Shown here: in pieces, positions 22,128-32,121 of the stretch
How the letters are laid out: each line of letters begins with the position of its first letter
Position numbering within the stretch: position 1 is the stretch's first letter
Origin: Rhizobiaceae bacterium
Lineage (GTDB): Bacteria > Pseudomonadota > Alphaproteobacteria > Rhizobiales > Rhizobiaceae
Length of the DNA stretch: 64,000 nucleotides
Reading direction: 5' to 3'
NCBI GenBank assembly: GCA_019635775.1
Contig: JAHBYU010000013.1
Span: 62,001 to 126,000 of the forward strand
Translations under genes and position numbers: made by a program
Notes under the pieces: generated by a model
The model's database searches: none
Told to the model about the DNA's origin: nothing
Seen by the model: only the letters and a program-made list of their open reading frames with translations

Positions 22128-22609
22128 TATTCGTCCGACGCGTTTCCTGCATGTTCGGCTGCCGTCTTAGCTTTCAGACGCTCCCGTACGCGGTCGCGGC
22201 TGTCGACACCCAGCAACTCGGCGACCCGCCACAAGGTATTGTCCTCCAACTCATGCAACTCGCCATCGGCATAAGCGACCTCCCACATCAGGCCGATGAA
22301 TTCCACCCGCTGCCCGGCATCGAGGTGGCGCTTCAGGACACTTGTGAAAGCGTAGAGGTCAACCGCTTCGTCATCCGCTTCGCCTCCGGCCACGACAAGG
22401 CTGTCGAGCGCCGCGCCGTCCAGTTCATAAGCCTCCGACAACACCTGCTTCATTCGTTCCCACTCGGCGTCCTGGCGGACGCCGTCCGCGTCCATGACGT
22501 GATACATCAACGCCGCAGCGGCCACGCGCGGATCATCCGCGCCAGACGACCCCTTGCCGGCCTCACCGGCGGGAATATCCTTCAGAAAAGCTATGATGCG
22601 CTCGAACAT
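22127..22609 (-). CDS. TerB-family protein
   Basis: This 160-residue, acidic helical protein resembles the TerB/DjlA N-terminal superfamily. Two repeated helical segments have acidic metal-binding loops: ALMYHVMDADGVRQDAEW and MWEVAYADGELHELED. Such domains occur in tellurite-resistance operons and in membrane-associated housekeeping proteins; nothing nearby suggests tellurite resistance. It is followed, with a one-base overlap, by the glutamine amidotransferase. It lies 15 bases downstream of hemY, so it may be the end of the heme operon transcript. Confidence 0.82.
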   Translation of the reverse strand: MFERIIAFLKDIPAGEAGKGSSGADDPRVAAAALMYHVMDADGVRQDAEWERMKQVLSEAYELDGAALDSLVVAGGEADDEAVDLYAFTSVLKRHLDAGQRVEFIGLMWEVAYADGELHELEDNTLWRVAELLGVDSRDRVRERLKAKTAAEHAGNASDE

Positions 22610-22624
22610 CCTGTCTCCAATGAC

Positions 22625-24211
22625 TTAAAAGAGGCGGAACCGTCGCTCCGATTGTCCGGTATCCTTGTCCGGGTCGACGCCAGGATCGTCGGGCATGCGA
22701 ACCGGTTCTTCTGGTCGCTTGCCGGTGTCCTCGGGCGGTGTCTCAGTCGTAGGCTCAGGCTCGTTCTCTGATTCCTGCTCGACAATTTCAAGCGGCCCGG
22801 CAACGACCACATCAGCTTCGACAAGCGGAGCATCGTCTCGCTCCGAGACTTCTGCCTTGTCAGTAAAGGGCGCCAGCGCCAGCGAAGGATGTTCAGGCAT
22901 ATCCTGGTCGATCAACGGTCCAAGCCGTTCGACCGGTACGCGCCACTCGAACGCATCGAGCTTGCCGGTCACGGGCGACACAGGCGCCCAACGTTCCGAG
23001 ACGAATCCGTCGGCGACCCAGGCGGGATCGCGCGGTGCCCGCACTGCACGCGCCAAAAGCTGCCTGACGCGTCCCTGGTCGCCAGTTTCGGCTTCCTCAA
23101 TGTCGGCAAGCAGAAGATACGCCCCTTCGCGCGGTTGCATCCGCGCTGCGGCTTCGGCCTCATCGCGGGCGATCTTGTACTCGTGCGCATCGAGGGCTGC
23201 GCGCGCGACCGCCAGGGACGATTCCACGTTGTTCTGACGGATGGATTGAAGCTTTCTGGCGCGCGCAAGACGATCCAGCACCGCATCACCGGGGCGCGCA
23301 TGCACGTAGAGTTCGGCAATGGCCGGATGCGGCTCCGCCTTCCAAGAAGCCTCAAGTATCTTGGCGCCTTTGCGGATGTCGTTTTGCCGGAACAGCACCT
23401 TTGCGGCGATGACGGCCGCCGGCACGAAATCGCGTGCCAGCCTGTTCGCCTCCATCGCCGCGACCTTGGCAGCTGCAGGATCGGTGTCGATCAACTCCTC
23501 CGCTTTGGCGGTAAGCAGGACGGCACGTTTCCGGTTGATCACGGCCTTGTCGACCTGTCCTGCGCTCTTCTGGGCATCGATAAGGCCGAGGGCGGCATCC
23601 CAGTCATGAGCCGCCGTTTTTTCCTCAAGCGTCGAATCCAAAGCCCATCCCAACTGCGGAGCGATGTCTGCTGCTCGGCCCGCATAGTGACGCGCTGCCG
23701 ACCGATCGCCCAATCGTTCCGCCTCGAGATAAAGGCCGCGCAAACCAAGAAGCCGCATCTCCGGATCATCCAGCATGCGTTCAAATTTTTCGCGCGCGGA
23801 GGCGTGATCGCCTTCGAGCAGCGAGGCCTGCGCGTCCAGCAGACCGATCAGCGGCTCTGTTTCAGAACGGATCAGCTTGGCTGCCTGCTTGTTCATCTTT
23901 CGCGCAAGCGCGGCGTCGCCCGCGCCAGCAGCTATCATGCCCGTGGAAAGGGCCTGATAGCCCCGATCCCTCTGGCGCACCCGGAAATAGCGGCTGATTG
24001 TGTAGGGGCTGTTCCAGATAGACTTTACCAGCCACCAGGAAATCATCACCGCCGCTACAATGGCGGTGATGGCGACTGCGGCGACCATCAGGCTCACCTG
24101 ATACTGGTAGCCTCCGAACGTCACGACCATGTCGCCCGGCCTGTCGGCAAGCCACGCGAAGCCCAAGCCGAGGGCGAAGACGATGATCAGAAAGATCAGG
24201 ATGCGGATCAT
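22625..24211 (-). CDS. hemY: HemY-like membrane protein of the heme cluster
   Basis: The 528-residue protein is the alphaproteobacterial HemY (COG3898), a membrane-anchored TPR protein, not the Bacillus protoporphyrinogen oxidase of the same name. It has two N-terminal transmembrane helices (about residues 1-20 and 40-63), the conserved FRVRQRDRGYQALSTGMIAAGAGDA block, then a long array of TPR-like helices. The C-terminal 90 residues are acidic and Pro/Glu-rich. Its exact role is undefined; it is thought to organise late heme synthesis steps at the membrane. The ATG has AAGGAAG upstream. Mic60-like precedes it with 9 bases between. Confidence 0.88.
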   Translation of the reverse strand: MIRILIFLIIVFALGLGFAWLADRPGDMVVTFGGYQYQVSLMVAAVAITAIVAAVMISWWLVKSIWNSPYTISRYFRVRQRDRGYQALSTGMIAAGAGDAALARKMNKQAAKLIRSETEPLIGLLDAQASLLEGDHASAREKFERMLDDPEMRLLGLRGLYLEAERLGDRSAARHYAGRAADIAPQLGWALDSTLEEKTAAHDWDAALGLIDAQKSAGQVDKAVINRKRAVLLTAKAEELIDTDPAAAKVAAMEANRLARDFVPAAVIAAKVLFRQNDIRKGAKILEASWKAEPHPAIAELYVHARPGDAVLDRLARARKLQSIRQNNVESSLAVARAALDAHEYKIARDEAEAAARMQPREGAYLLLADIEEAETGDQGRVRQLLARAVRAPRDPAWVADGFVSERWAPVSPVTGKLDAFEWRVPVERLGPLIDQDMPEHPSLALAPFTDKAEVSERDDAPLVEADVVVAGPLEIVEQESENEPEPTTETPPEDTGKRPEEPVRMPDDPGVDPDKDTGQSERRFRLF

Positions 24212-24220
24212 GTCGCTTCC

Positions 24221-25594
24221 TTAAGCCTGCATAGCGGCGGCTATCGCCTGATCGGCAAGATTTTCCACCGCGAGCCTAGCCTTGATCTTGTCGGCGAACG
24301 CCGCGCCTGCGGATTTCGCCACTTCAGGCAGCGTTTCGTATTCGGCAATTGCCTTCGAAAGATCCCCAGCCTTTACCGCGACCTCCATCCGGGCGACCGT
24401 TTCCGGAACGCCCGGTCCTTCGACCGCTCCGATAGGTCTGACGGAAACGAGGGACTCCGCACTTGAAAGAAGTCGCTCGAAAAAGCCAGCGTCAACCGGA
24501 GGCGGATTGGCGGCCGCGATCATCGCTTTGGCAGCGACGTCTGTTTCGGCCACCAGGTCAGCCCGCGTTGCGACGCCTTTTTCGGCGTAGGTGCGCAGTT
24601 CCGTCAGGCCGGTTGCCCCCGGCGCAATCGCCGCGAACGTCTCGATCTCGGACAGAAATGGGGAACCGCGGTCAATCGCAGACTTGAGCGCTGCCGCTGC
24701 GATCGCCATGGCAATCTTGGGCTGGCCCGCCTGTGCATCAACCTTCGTGCCCAGCGCCGAGACACTCTGCTCCAACGCCCCGATCCGGCCAGCAAAATCC
24801 GTGTCAGCCTCGCGCGCGCTGCCGGCCAGGGCCTCGATGGAGGCTATCCGCTCGTTGATCGACGCAATTTCCTGCGCACTGGCTCCATCGCTGCCTGTAC
24901 CGATGGCCGCGATCCTGCTCTCGATCTCGGTGATCTTGGCATTGAGTGTCTCGACGGCGGCTCCGTCGCCGGCTCCGCCATTCGCTACCGCGTCCCGAAG
25001 TCCGGAGACATCGGCCTTGACTTGCTCAAGCGCCTGCGACAGACCATCGATTTGGTTGGTGACGCCGCTGACGTCCACGGGCGCAGCTGCGCCTGACTTC
25101 AGGGCTTCGATCTCCGATTTCAGGCTGGCTATTTCGGATGAAAGAGCTTCTGGTACGGCGGGCGCTGCCTGACCGCCGGCTGTGCCAGGCGTGCCAAGGA
25201 CGCCTGCATATTGCAGGAGCCCGGCTGTCGCCAGCGCAACTATGCCGCCAACGAGGCCAGCCCCGAACACCGGCGCCCGCGATGGCCGCTTTTGCGCCGA
25301 TGCGCTGCTGGAGAGCGAATCGTTCCATGCGGTTTCATGGGGCGCGGGCTTCGGATCCTCAGCTGGAGAGGTTTCCGCCGAGCCGGCAGCGATCTTTTCA
25401 TCCGTATTGTCAGGCTGTCCCAAGCCGTGATCGTCCTGCGGTCCCGCAGAAGCTGCTTCGGGTTCTGCTGAAATGTCCGCCTGCGCTTCCTCATCGCCTG
25501 CCGGTTCGACGCGCGACATCTCGCCGGGTCCAAGCTCTATGGTGACCGGTTCGCGTTCGGTCTTCGAATGCCGTGTCCTGGGTGTCTTGACCAT
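24221..25594 (-). CDS. Mic60/mitofilin-like inner membrane protein (COG4223)
   Basis: The 457-residue protein has a disordered, acidic N-terminus, one transmembrane helix (about residues 110-132, VFGAGLVGGIVALATAGLLQ), a long Ala-rich coiled coil in the periplasm (about 140-300) and a C-terminal helical mitofilin domain. This is the architecture of the alphaproteobacterial Mic60 homologue. In this class it is encoded between hemD and hemY, and it is proposed to shape membrane contact sites and intracytoplasmic membranes. The GGAGG-led start at 25594 is well supported. The gap to hemD is 85 bases, leaving room for an internal promoter. Confidence 0.85.
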   Translation of the reverse strand: MVKTPRTRHSKTEREPVTIELGPGEMSRVEPAGDEEAQADISAEPEAASAGPQDDHGLGQPDNTDEKIAAGSAETSPAEDPKPAPHETAWNDSLSSSASAQKRPSRAPVFGAGLVGGIVALATAGLLQYAGVLGTPGTAGGQAAPAVPEALSSEIASLKSEIEALKSGAAAPVDVSGVTNQIDGLSQALEQVKADVSGLRDAVANGGAGDGAAVETLNAKITEIESRIAAIGTGSDGASAQEIASINERIASIEALAGSAREADTDFAGRIGALEQSVSALGTKVDAQAGQPKIAMAIAAAALKSAIDRGSPFLSEIETFAAIAPGATGLTELRTYAEKGVATRADLVAETDVAAKAMIAAANPPPVDAGFFERLLSSAESLVSVRPIGAVEGPGVPETVARMEVAVKAGDLSKAIAEYETLPEVAKSAGAAFADKIKARLAVENLADQAIAAAMQA

Positions 25595-25679
25595 TGCGGC
25601 CTCCGCGACTGTCTTAATCTGCTAACGTGAAGGAGCGACCGATCACTATCATACCGGTGCGACGAGAAAAGGGGCAGGG

Positions 25680-26420
25680 TTATGACGCCCGCCCTGCAGT
25701 TTCGCGAAGCGTATCAAGCAGGGCGGCTTCGCTTGGTTCCAATGCAACGATCGTTTTTCGGCCCTTGTCCGCAAAAGCGCCGGCTACCCGAGCCGAAATA
25801 CACAGGAAGACAGCGTCCCGGAACATGTCTTCCGATTGCCCGATGAGATCGACGAGAAGGGTTGCGGCGTTGGCCGAAAAAACCAACGCATAGTCGACCG
25901 CACCGGCTCCCAGCACGCTTTCGACCGTTTCCGCATCAGGACCAAGCGGCAAAGTGTCATACGTTTCCACAATCCCTACGGGAATGCCCGCCGCAGCAAG
26001 CCTTTCCTCAAAGACGGGCCGGCGAACCCTTCCGCATATATAGGCGACCGATCCTGCCGGTCTGCTTCTTATGACCATATCAGCAAGCGAGGCCGCGTCG
26101 CCCTCGGCGGCAAGCACATGGGAAAAACCGGCACCTTTTGCAATGTTCGCCGTTGCGGCGCCAACCGCGAAGCAGGGTAATCCCGTCCATGCTTGCAGAA
26201 GATGGCCGGGAGCGTGGCGGATCGCACTCGCACTGGGCACCGCAACAGCAGCGACGTCGTTTCGAATCGCCCCATGCTGCACGGGCAGGGTTCTTGTTTC
26301 CTGCAATGGCATCGTGACCGGGCTGAAGCCCATGTCCTCAAGACGCCGGACCGTTTCGCTTGCGCCCGGTTCCGGACGTGTCACCAGAACGCGTCTGCCG
26401 CTGGCGGAACTCAATTCCAC
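25680..26420 (-). CDS. hemD: Uroporphyrinogen-III synthase
   Basis: HemD cyclises hydroxymethylbilane to uroporphyrinogen III, inverting ring D, in tetrapyrrole synthesis. The family is weakly conserved. The 246-residue protein shows the N-terminal [22 protein letters not shown], the mid-domain [13 protein letters not shown] and the late [14 protein letters not shown] segment. Translation probably starts at a GTG (26420) that overlaps the last 10 bases of hemC, so the two are coupled. Position between hemC and the Mic60 gene supports the call beyond sequence alone. Confidence 0.9.
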   Translation of the reverse strand: MELSSASGRRVLVTRPEPGASETVRRLEDMGFSPVTMPLQETRTLPVQHGAIRNDVAAVAVPSASAIRHAPGHLLQAWTGLPCFAVGAATANIAKGAGFSHVLAAEGDAASLADMVIRSRPAGSVAYICGRVRRPVFEERLAAAGIPVGIVETYDTLPLGPDAETVESVLGAGAVDYALVFSANAATLLVDLIGQSEDMFRDAVFLCISARVAGAFADKGRKTIVALEPSEAALLDTLRETAGRAS

Positions 26421-27340
26421 CCCTCGAAGAAGTGCGCCCCTGCGTCCGTTCGCACTTTTTCGCCTGCGGCGCGGCCGATTTCGGCAGCCTGGTCTGGTTC
26501 GCCTTGGGCTGAAACATCATGCGAACGAGAACCGTCCGGCGTCAGGATGAGGCCGCTGAAAGACAGATTGTTGCCTTCGATGTTCGCGTTGCCCGCAATG
26601 GGTGTCCGGCAGGAACCGTCAAGGGCCGCAAGAAAGGCGCGTTCGCAGGCAAGCGCCTGTGCCGTGGGCAGATCGTTGATCGCTCCGACGAAATCCCCCG
26701 TGCGCGCATCGCCCGTTCGGCTCTCGATGCAGATCGCACCCTGCCCGGGCGCGGAGGGAAAGCTGTCGAGCGACATGAGGTCTGTCGCGATGTGCTCGAG
26801 GTCGAGCCGCTTCAGGCCTGCGGAAGCCAGAATCGTGCCGTCCACCACCCCTTCGTCGAGCTTGCGCAGGCGCGTCTGGACGTTACCCCGGAAGCTGATC
26901 ACCCTGAGGTCGGGCCGCATCCGCAGGATCAGCGCCTGTCGTCTCAGTGACGACGATCCAACCGTCGCCCCGCGCGGCAGATCCATGATCGATCGCGCGG
27001 CCTTGCCTATGAAGGCATCGCGTGGATCCTCCCTCGGTAGAAAGGCCGAGAGTTCGAGGCCGTCAGGCAATTCCGTCGGCATGTCCTTCGAGGAATGCAC
27101 CGCGATGTCGATACGACCATCGATCAAGGCTTCCTCGATCTCCTTGGTGAAGAGACCCTTGCCGCCTGCTTCAGAAAGAGGCCTGTCCTGGATGCGGTCG
27201 CCGCTGGTGGTTATGACCTCTATCGCAAAAGCTTCTTGCGGGAGGTTGTGGGCAGCCATCAGCCTTGCGCGGGTCTCATGCGCCTGCGCAAGGGCGAGGG
27301 GACTGCCGCGTGTTCCGATCTTCAGCAAGGTTGTTCGCAT
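26411..27340 (-). CDS. hemC: Porphobilinogen deaminase (hydroxymethylbilane synthase)
   Basis: HemC polymerises four porphobilinogens into hydroxymethylbilane. The 309 residues include the N-terminal [14 protein letters not shown], the catalytic-site segment [13 protein letters not shown] with its key aspartate, GSSSLRRQA, the [14 protein letters not shown] block, and the cofactor-binding cysteine in [10 protein letters not shown], to which the dipyrromethane is attached. The gene is the first of a minus-strand hemC-hemD-Mic60-hemY unit. It is divergent from tsaD with about 90-110 bases between starts, as in most Rhizobiales. Confidence 0.97.
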   Translation of the reverse strand: MRTTLLKIGTRGSPLALAQAHETRARLMAAHNLPQEAFAIEVITTSGDRIQDRPLSEAGGKGLFTKEIEEALIDGRIDIAVHSSKDMPTELPDGLELSAFLPREDPRDAFIGKAARSIMDLPRGATVGSSSLRRQALILRMRPDLRVISFRGNVQTRLRKLDEGVVDGTILASAGLKRLDLEHIATDLMSLDSFPSAPGQGAICIESRTGDARTGDFVGAINDLPTAQALACERAFLAALDGSCRTPIAGNANIEGNNLSFSGLILTPDGSRSHDVSAQGEPDQAAEIGRAAGEKVRTDAGAHFFEGWN

Positions 27341-27450
27341 GGCATGGTCCGTGATAGGCCCGGCACTTCAAGACTTGGCCAACCGGGTATTGCCCGCAAC
27401 CTCCTACCCCAGGACCCGCCGGACCGGCAATGTTTGAACCGCGCGACAAG

Positions 27451-28539
27451 ATGATCCGCGTACTCGGCATCGAGACAAGCTGCGACGAAACCGCCGCAAG
27501 CGTTGTCGCGCTGCGTGAGGGAGCCGAACCGGAAATCCTGTCCAGCGTGGTGTTCAGCCAGATCGAGGAACATGCAGCCTTCGGAGGCGTGGTACCCGAG
27601 ATCGCGGCACGCGCGCATGTCGAGGCACTGGATGGCATCGTGGAGGCAGCGCTTGCTGACGCGAACACGGAACTTTTCGAGGTGGATGCGATTGCTGCAA
27701 CCGCAGGACCCGGCCTGGTAGGTGGGCTGATCGTTGGCCTGATGACGGCCAAGGCTATCGCCGCTGCCGCCGGCAAGCCGCTTCTGGCGATAAACCATCT
27801 TGAAGGCCATGCGCTGACGGCGCGCCTGACCGACGGTCTGCAATTTCCCTACCTGCTTCTGCTCGTCTCCGGCGGTCACACGCAGATCGTTCTCGTGCGC
27901 GGCGTCGGTGACTACAGGCGGTGGGCCACCACAATCGACGACGCGCTTGGCGAAGCCTTCGACAAGACGGCCAAGATGCTCGGCCTGCCCTATCCGGGCG
28001 GACCGAATGTCGAGAAGGCGGCCCGGGTTGGCGATGCTACGCGCTTTGTGTTTCCGAGGCCCATGAAAGGCTCGACGCAGCCCGACTTCTCGTTTGCCGG
28101 CCTGAAGACCGCGGTGCGACAGGCTGCGGCGGGGGTCGCGCCACTTTCCGACCAGGACGTTGCCGACATCTGCGCCTCCTTTCAGGCTGCCGTCTCCGAT
28201 GCGCTGGCCGACCGCGTGGGCCGTTGCCTGGCGCGTTTCCGGGAGGAATTTCCCGATATTGCCGATCCCGCCCTTGTCGTCGCTGGTGGCGTGGCAGCCA
28301 ACAAGGCGATCAGGGCTGCGCTGGACGACCAATGTAGGCGACGCGGCTTCCGCTTCATCGCGCCACCGCATGAACTGTGCACAGACAACGCTGCCATGAT
28401 CGCCTGGGCAGGGATCGAGCGCATACGTACCGGGCTGGACGCAGACGACGCGTTCGGATTCGTGCCTCGTTCCCGCTGGCCTCTCGACGAGGTATCCGCT
28501 CCGGTGGTGGGTTCCGGCAGGCGCGGAGCCAAGGCATGA
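27451..28539 (+). CDS. tsaD: tRNA N6-adenosine threonylcarbamoyltransferase TsaD
   Basis: TsaD, with TsaB and TsaE, installs the t6A modification at position 37 of ANN-decoding tRNAs. The ASKHA-fold protein (362 aa from the ATG at 27451) begins with [14 protein letters not shown] and has the metal-binding HLEGH (about residues 116-120). Also present are [28 protein letters not shown], and the C-terminal [12 protein letters not shown]. An ATG at 27430 would add seven residues; neither start has a clear Shine-Dalgarno. The stop overlaps gpsA as ATGA. The tsaD-gpsA pair, divergent from hemC, is the usual rhizobial arrangement. Confidence 0.97.
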   Translation: MIRVLGIETSCDETAASVVALREGAEPEILSSVVFSQIEEHAAFGGVVPEIAARAHVEALDGIVEAALADANTELFEVDAIAATAGPGLVGGLIVGLMTAKAIAAAAGKPLLAINHLEGHALTARLTDGLQFPYLLLLVSGGHTQIVLVRGVGDYRRWATTIDDALGEAFDKTAKMLGLPYPGGPNVEKAARVGDATRFVFPRPMKGSTQPDFSFAGLKTAVRQAAAGVAPLSDQDVADICASFQAAVSDALADRVGRCLARFREEFPDIADPALVVAGGVAANKAIRAALDDQCRRRGFRFIAPPHELCTDNAAMIAWAGIERIRTGLDADDAFGFVPRSRWPLDEVSAPVVGSGRRGAKA

Positions 28540-29516
28540 GCATGAAGGTTGCCGTACTCGGCGGAGGTGCATGGGGGACGGCGTTGGCCATGCAGATGGA
28601 ACGAGCCGGCCATGCCGTCAGGCTCTGGGCGCGCAATGCCGAGCTGGTCGAGGCGATTCGTAGAGGAGAAAATCCGCGATACCTGCCCGGGGTGACTATC
28701 GGTGGCGGGCTTGGCGCAACCATCGTCGCTTCCGATGCGCTGCACGGGGCGGACTGCGTGCTTGTCGTAACGCCGGCGCAGGCATTGCGCGCGGTTCTGG
28801 GCACGATCGGGCAGCACGTACCGAAGAATGTTCCCGTCGTGCTTTGCGCGAAGGGTATTGAGCACGACACCGGCCTGCTGTTGTCGCAGATTGCAGTCGA
28901 GTTCCTGCCGGGCAATCCTGTCGCGGCACTTTCCGGCCCGAGTTTCGCGGCCGACCTGGCTCGCAGCCTCCCAACAGCGGTGGTGATTGCGGCGGAGGAA
29001 GAAGAACGCGCTGCCGCGCTTGCGCAGGCCTTCTCGACGGAGCGCTTCCGCTGTTACTCGACCGCCGATTTAGTCGGCGTCGAGATCGGCGGCGCTCTCA
29101 AGAATGTCTTCGCCATAGCAGCCGGCGCGGTCACCGGCGCAGGCCTCGGTGCGAGCGCGCAGGCGGCGATGGTGACGCGTGGTTTCGTGGAACTCAGACG
29201 CATTGCCCAATCCTTCGGAGCAGAATCCGAAACCGTCATGGGCCTCTCAGGCCTCGGCGACCTTCTGCTCTCCTGCGGCTCGGCGCAATCGCGCAATTTC
29301 TCCTACGGGCTGGCCCTGGGACGCGGCGAAAGCCTGCTGGGGCTGCCGCTGGCCGAAGGTGTCGCTACGGCAGGCATTGCGGCCCGCATAGCTTCCGAAC
29401 GTGGCATAAGGGCGCCCATAATTTCCGCCGTGGCGGCGATTCTGGCTGGACGGATGAATATAACCGAGGCTGTATCTGCGCTGATGACACGCCCGTTGCG
29501 CGCGGAAGCCGAATAG
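28536..29516 (+). CDS. gpsA: NAD(P)-dependent glycerol-3-phosphate dehydrogenase
   Basis: GpsA reduces dihydroxyacetone phosphate to sn-glycerol 3-phosphate for phospholipid synthesis. The 326-residue protein has the Rossmann motif [12 protein letters not shown] at the N-terminus, CAKGIE, the conserved [11 protein letters not shown] block, the substrate-lysine segment [15 protein letters not shown] and the C-terminal [15 protein letters not shown]. It starts at an ATG overlapping the tsaD stop by four bases, so it is coupled to tsaD. A second ATG six bases later is possible. Confidence 0.97.
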   Translation: MSMKVAVLGGGAWGTALAMQMERAGHAVRLWARNAELVEAIRRGENPRYLPGVTIGGGLGATIVASDALHGADCVLVVTPAQALRAVLGTIGQHVPKNVPVVLCAKGIEHDTGLLLSQIAVEFLPGNPVAALSGPSFAADLARSLPTAVVIAAEEEERAAALAQAFSTERFRCYSTADLVGVEIGGALKNVFAIAAGAVTGAGLGASAQAAMVTRGFVELRRIAQSFGAESETVMGLSGLGDLLLSCGSAQSRNFSYGLALGRGESLLGLPLAEGVATAGIAARIASERGIRAPIISAVAAILAGRMNITEAVSALMTRPLRAEAE

Positions 29517-29549
29517 ATCGAAGTAATAGACGATCGGGAGTTTGAGACC

Positions 29550-29855
29550 ATGCTTTACGCCCTCATCTGCAAGGACAAGCCAGACCATCTCCAGGTGCGG
29601 ATGGATAACCGTCCCGCCCATGTCGAGTTCCTGAAGAAGCTGAATGCAGAAGGCACGCTGAAATTTGCAGGCCCGTTCCTGAACGACGACGAGAAGCCTT
29701 ATGGCAGCCTCGTGGTTATCGAGGCGGACAACAAGATGGAGGCGGCGAAGATCGGTGCAGAGGATCCCTACGCTAAGGCCGGCCTGTTCGAGAGCGTGCG
29801 TATCCGTGCCTGGAACTGGGTCTTCAACAATCCGGCAAACCCATCAAATCCGTAA
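29550..29855 (+). CDS. YciI family protein
   Basis: The 101-residue protein is a small ferredoxin-like YciI-domain protein with the family's N-terminal MLYALICKDKPDH and RPAHVEFLKKL (candidate catalytic His/Asp pair), then FAGPFLNDDEKPYGSLVVIEA and AEDPYAKAGLFESV. Function is unproven; related proteins include dehalogenase-like enzymes. GGGAG precedes the ATG. The gene lies between gpsA and an EVE-domain gene with short gaps (33 and 11 bases) and is probably in the same transcript. This gpsA-YciI-EVE order recurs in rhizobia. Confidence 0.88.
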   Translation: MLYALICKDKPDHLQVRMDNRPAHVEFLKKLNAEGTLKFAGPFLNDDEKPYGSLVVIEADNKMEAAKIGAEDPYAKAGLFESVRIRAWNWVFNNPANPSNP

Positions 29856-29866
29856 AGGAGCCGGCC

Positions 29867-30292
29867 ATGAATTACTGGCTGTTCAAGTCGGAGCCTTTCA
29901 AGTTCTCCTTTGACGACCTCAAGAAGGCTGGCAAGAAGGGCACGCAATGGGACGGCGTGCGCAACTACGCTGCGCGCAACAACATGAAGGCCATGAAGGT
30001 CGGCGATCTCGGGTTTTTCTACCATTCCAATGAAGGCCTGAACATCGTCGGCATTGCCGAGGTCTGCGCGCTGGCCCATCCCGACACGACGACCGACGAT
30101 CCTCGCTGGGAATGCGTGGACGTCCGGTATTTTGCCGACATGCCCAGTGCTCCGACGCTTTCCGACGTCAAGGCCAACCCGAAGCTTGCCGACATGGCGC
30201 TGGTGAGACTTGGCCGGCTTTCGGTTCAGCCAGTGACGGCGGCGGAATGGAAGGAAGTCTGCCGCATGGGCGGGCTCAAGCCGGCGCCCTGA
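29867..30292 (+). CDS. EVE domain-containing protein
   Basis: This 141-residue protein is a single EVE (PUA-like) domain, a fold that reads modified bases in nucleic acids. It shows the hallmark YWLFKSEP start, the middle WDGVRNYAARNNM block, VGDLGFFYHSN and a late MALVRLGRLSVQPV strand. Stand-alone EVE proteins are often linked to RNA modification or stress; its partner is unknown. A good AAAGGAG lies before the ATG. It is 11 bases after the YciI gene and is followed by a methyltransferase. Confidence 0.9.
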   Translation: MNYWLFKSEPFKFSFDDLKKAGKKGTQWDGVRNYAARNNMKAMKVGDLGFFYHSNEGLNIVGIAEVCALAHPDTTTDDPRWECVDVRYFADMPSAPTLSDVKANPKLADMALVRLGRLSVQPVTAAEWKEVCRMGGLKPAP

Positions 30293-30309
30293 GCAACCGC
30301 CTTTCCTCC

Positions 30310-30948
30310 GTGAACGCCGAGCGCTTCATCGCCGGAAACACAGCGTTGCAGGCTCCGCCCCATGTTCCGGAGATCAGGCTCCATCTGGCCGACGAGGCGC
30401 ACGACCTTTGGCAGCGAACGGAGGACGAACTTGCGCAGATGGGCCTGCCGCCGCCGTTCTGGGCTTTTGCCTGGGCGGGTGGGCAGGGGTTGGCACGCTA
30501 CATCATCGACAACCCGGAATCCGTGGCGGGGAAACGCGTCATCGATTTTGCGACGGGTTCGGGTCTCGTCGCCATTGCAGCCGCAATGGCCTGTGCCGGG
30601 CGGGTGACCGCGGCCGACATAGATCCGTTCTGCGGAGCGGCGGTGAAGCTGAATGCCATTGCCAACGGCGTTTCACTTGCCTTTGTGGGGGACAATCTTG
30701 TCGGCCAGGAAATCGAGGCCGAGGTACTGCTTGCAGGCGACGTATTCTATGACCGGGAATTCGCCGACAGGTTGGTTCCCTGGTTTAATGCGTTGTCGGA
30801 ACGCGGCATCGATGTGCTGATTGGGGATCCGGGACGATCGTATCTGCCAAAAGAACGGCTGGCCAAGCTGGCAGAGTACCAGGTGCCGGTCACCTGCGCG
30901 CTTGAGGATGCCGAGGTGAAGCGAACGATCGTCTGGCGGTTTGGATAG
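30310..30948 (+). CDS. COG3897-type class I methyltransferase
   Basis: The predicted protein (about 212 aa) resembles the Nnt1/COG3897 family of SAM-dependent methyltransferases. It has the LPPPFWAFAWAGGQGLARY lead-in, the SAM loop VIDFATGSGLVAIAA and the post-motif AADIDPFCGAA, with a late LAGDVFYDREFA. Substrate is unknown; relatives include ETF-beta or nicotinamide methyltransferase-like enzymes. No ATG is available near the expected N-terminus, so I use the GTG at 30310, which has no clear ribosome site; the start is uncertain. It follows the EVE gene by 17 bases. Confidence 0.8.
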   Translation: MNAERFIAGNTALQAPPHVPEIRLHLADEAHDLWQRTEDELAQMGLPPPFWAFAWAGGQGLARYIIDNPESVAGKRVIDFATGSGLVAIAAAMACAGRVTAADIDPFCGAAVKLNAIANGVSLAFVGDNLVGQEIEAEVLLAGDVFYDREFADRLVPWFNALSERGIDVLIGDPGRSYLPKERLAKLAEYQVPVTCALEDAEVKRTIVWRFG

Positions 30949-31019
30949 TCCGACCCGTGTCCCGCTGCTGATCACATTCGTCCGATGCCGGGAGGACGTT
31001 GTGACTCAGTCAGACGCAG

Positions 31020-32030
31020 CTATGCAACGTCCAACATGATCTTGCCGATATGCTCGCTTTCCTCCATGCGTTCGTGCGCGCGCCAAGCGTCCGCGAGCGG
31101 ATAGATCATGTCGAGCACGGGCGCGACCTTTCGCGTTTCGAGAAGTGGCCAGACCTTCGCTTCAAGTTCTGCGGCGATGGCGCCCTTGAAGGCGATGCTG
31201 CGGGGTCTGAGAGTCGAGCCGGTATGCGTGAGCCGCTTGACCATGAGCCTTGCGAAATCCGTGCTGGCTACAGCGCCGGCCTGGGTAGCGATCTGTACGA
31301 TGCGCCCGTCTTCCGCCGCCGCGCGATAATTGCGCATCACATAGTCGCCGCCCACCATGTCCAGGATGACGTTGGCTCCGTTGCCGTCCGTTACATGCCT
31401 GACGACTTCCACGAAGTCTTCCTCCTTGTAGTTGATCGCCCGATTGGCCCCTATCCTGAGACAGGCAGCGCATTTTTCGGCAGAACCGGCAGTAGTGATA
31501 ACTTTTGCTCCGAAAGCTGCGGCGAGCTGGATGGCAGTCGTTCCGATCCCCGACGAGCCTCCATGGACGAGCAACGTTTCGCCTGGCATCAGGCCGCCCC
31601 GCTGGAACACGTTGTGCCAGACGGTGAAGTAGTTCTCGGGCAGGGCAGCAGCTTCGGTGAAGGTGTAGCCGCTGGGCACGGGAAGGGCGTTGCTTTCGTG
31701 AACGGTGACATATTCCGCATAGCCGCCGCCTGCCGTCAGCGCCGTGACGGCGTCTCCCCCGTGCCATCTGATCACTCCGGCTCCCACCGCCGCCACGTCG
31801 CCGGCAACTTCCAGGCCGGGCAGGTCCGATGCGCCGGGCGGCGCCGGGTAGAGACCCTTGCGCTGCTGCACGTCAGGCCGGTTGACCCCTGCCGCACGAA
31901 CACGAATCAGTATCTCGCCCTCACCCGGACGCGGGACTTCGCGCTGCTCTGTCTTGAGGACGCGAGGCCCGCCGGGTTCGGTGATGGCGACGACCGTCAT
32001 GTGCGATGGGATGCTCACCGTCCTTGCCAT
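31020..32030 (-). CDS. NAD(P)H-quinone oxidoreductase (zinc-independent MDR family)
   Basis: The 336-residue protein is a medium-chain dehydrogenase/reductase of the quinone-reductase (PIG3/Qor-like) branch. Motifs are AGVNRPDVQQRKGLYP, the nucleotide-binding segment VHGGSSGIGTTAIQLAAAFGA, and VILDMVGGDYVMRN. It lacks the cysteine-rich structural-zinc lobe, as expected for this branch. It probably reduces quinones or enones with NADPH. The ATG at 32030 or the one ten codons later could be used. It is divergent from the DUF1192 gene. Confidence 0.9.
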   Translation of the reverse strand: MARTVSIPSHMTVVAITEPGGPRVLKTEQREVPRPGEGEILIRVRAAGVNRPDVQQRKGLYPAPPGASDLPGLEVAGDVAAVGAGVIRWHGGDAVTALTAGGGYAEYVTVHESNALPVPSGYTFTEAAALPENYFTVWHNVFQRGGLMPGETLLVHGGSSGIGTTAIQLAAAFGAKVITTAGSAEKCAACLRIGANRAINYKEEDFVEVVRHVTDGNGANVILDMVGGDYVMRNYRAAAEDGRIVQIATQAGAVASTDFARLMVKRLTHTGSTLRPRSIAFKGAIAAELEAKVWPLLETRKVAPVLDMIYPLADAWRAHERMEESEHIGKIMLDVA

Positions 32031-32121
32031 CGATTTCTTCCTCTTTCGCGTCTCTGGTTGGTGCTTTGTCGGGGACTATGTATTCTTTGCCGACGGCGCA
32101 TGCAAAGCGGAGGAGGAGCCC

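Noticed and set aside
22889-24466. Long plus-strand frame opposite hemY
   Set aside because: Shadow of hemY; sense frame matches the HemY family and operon position.
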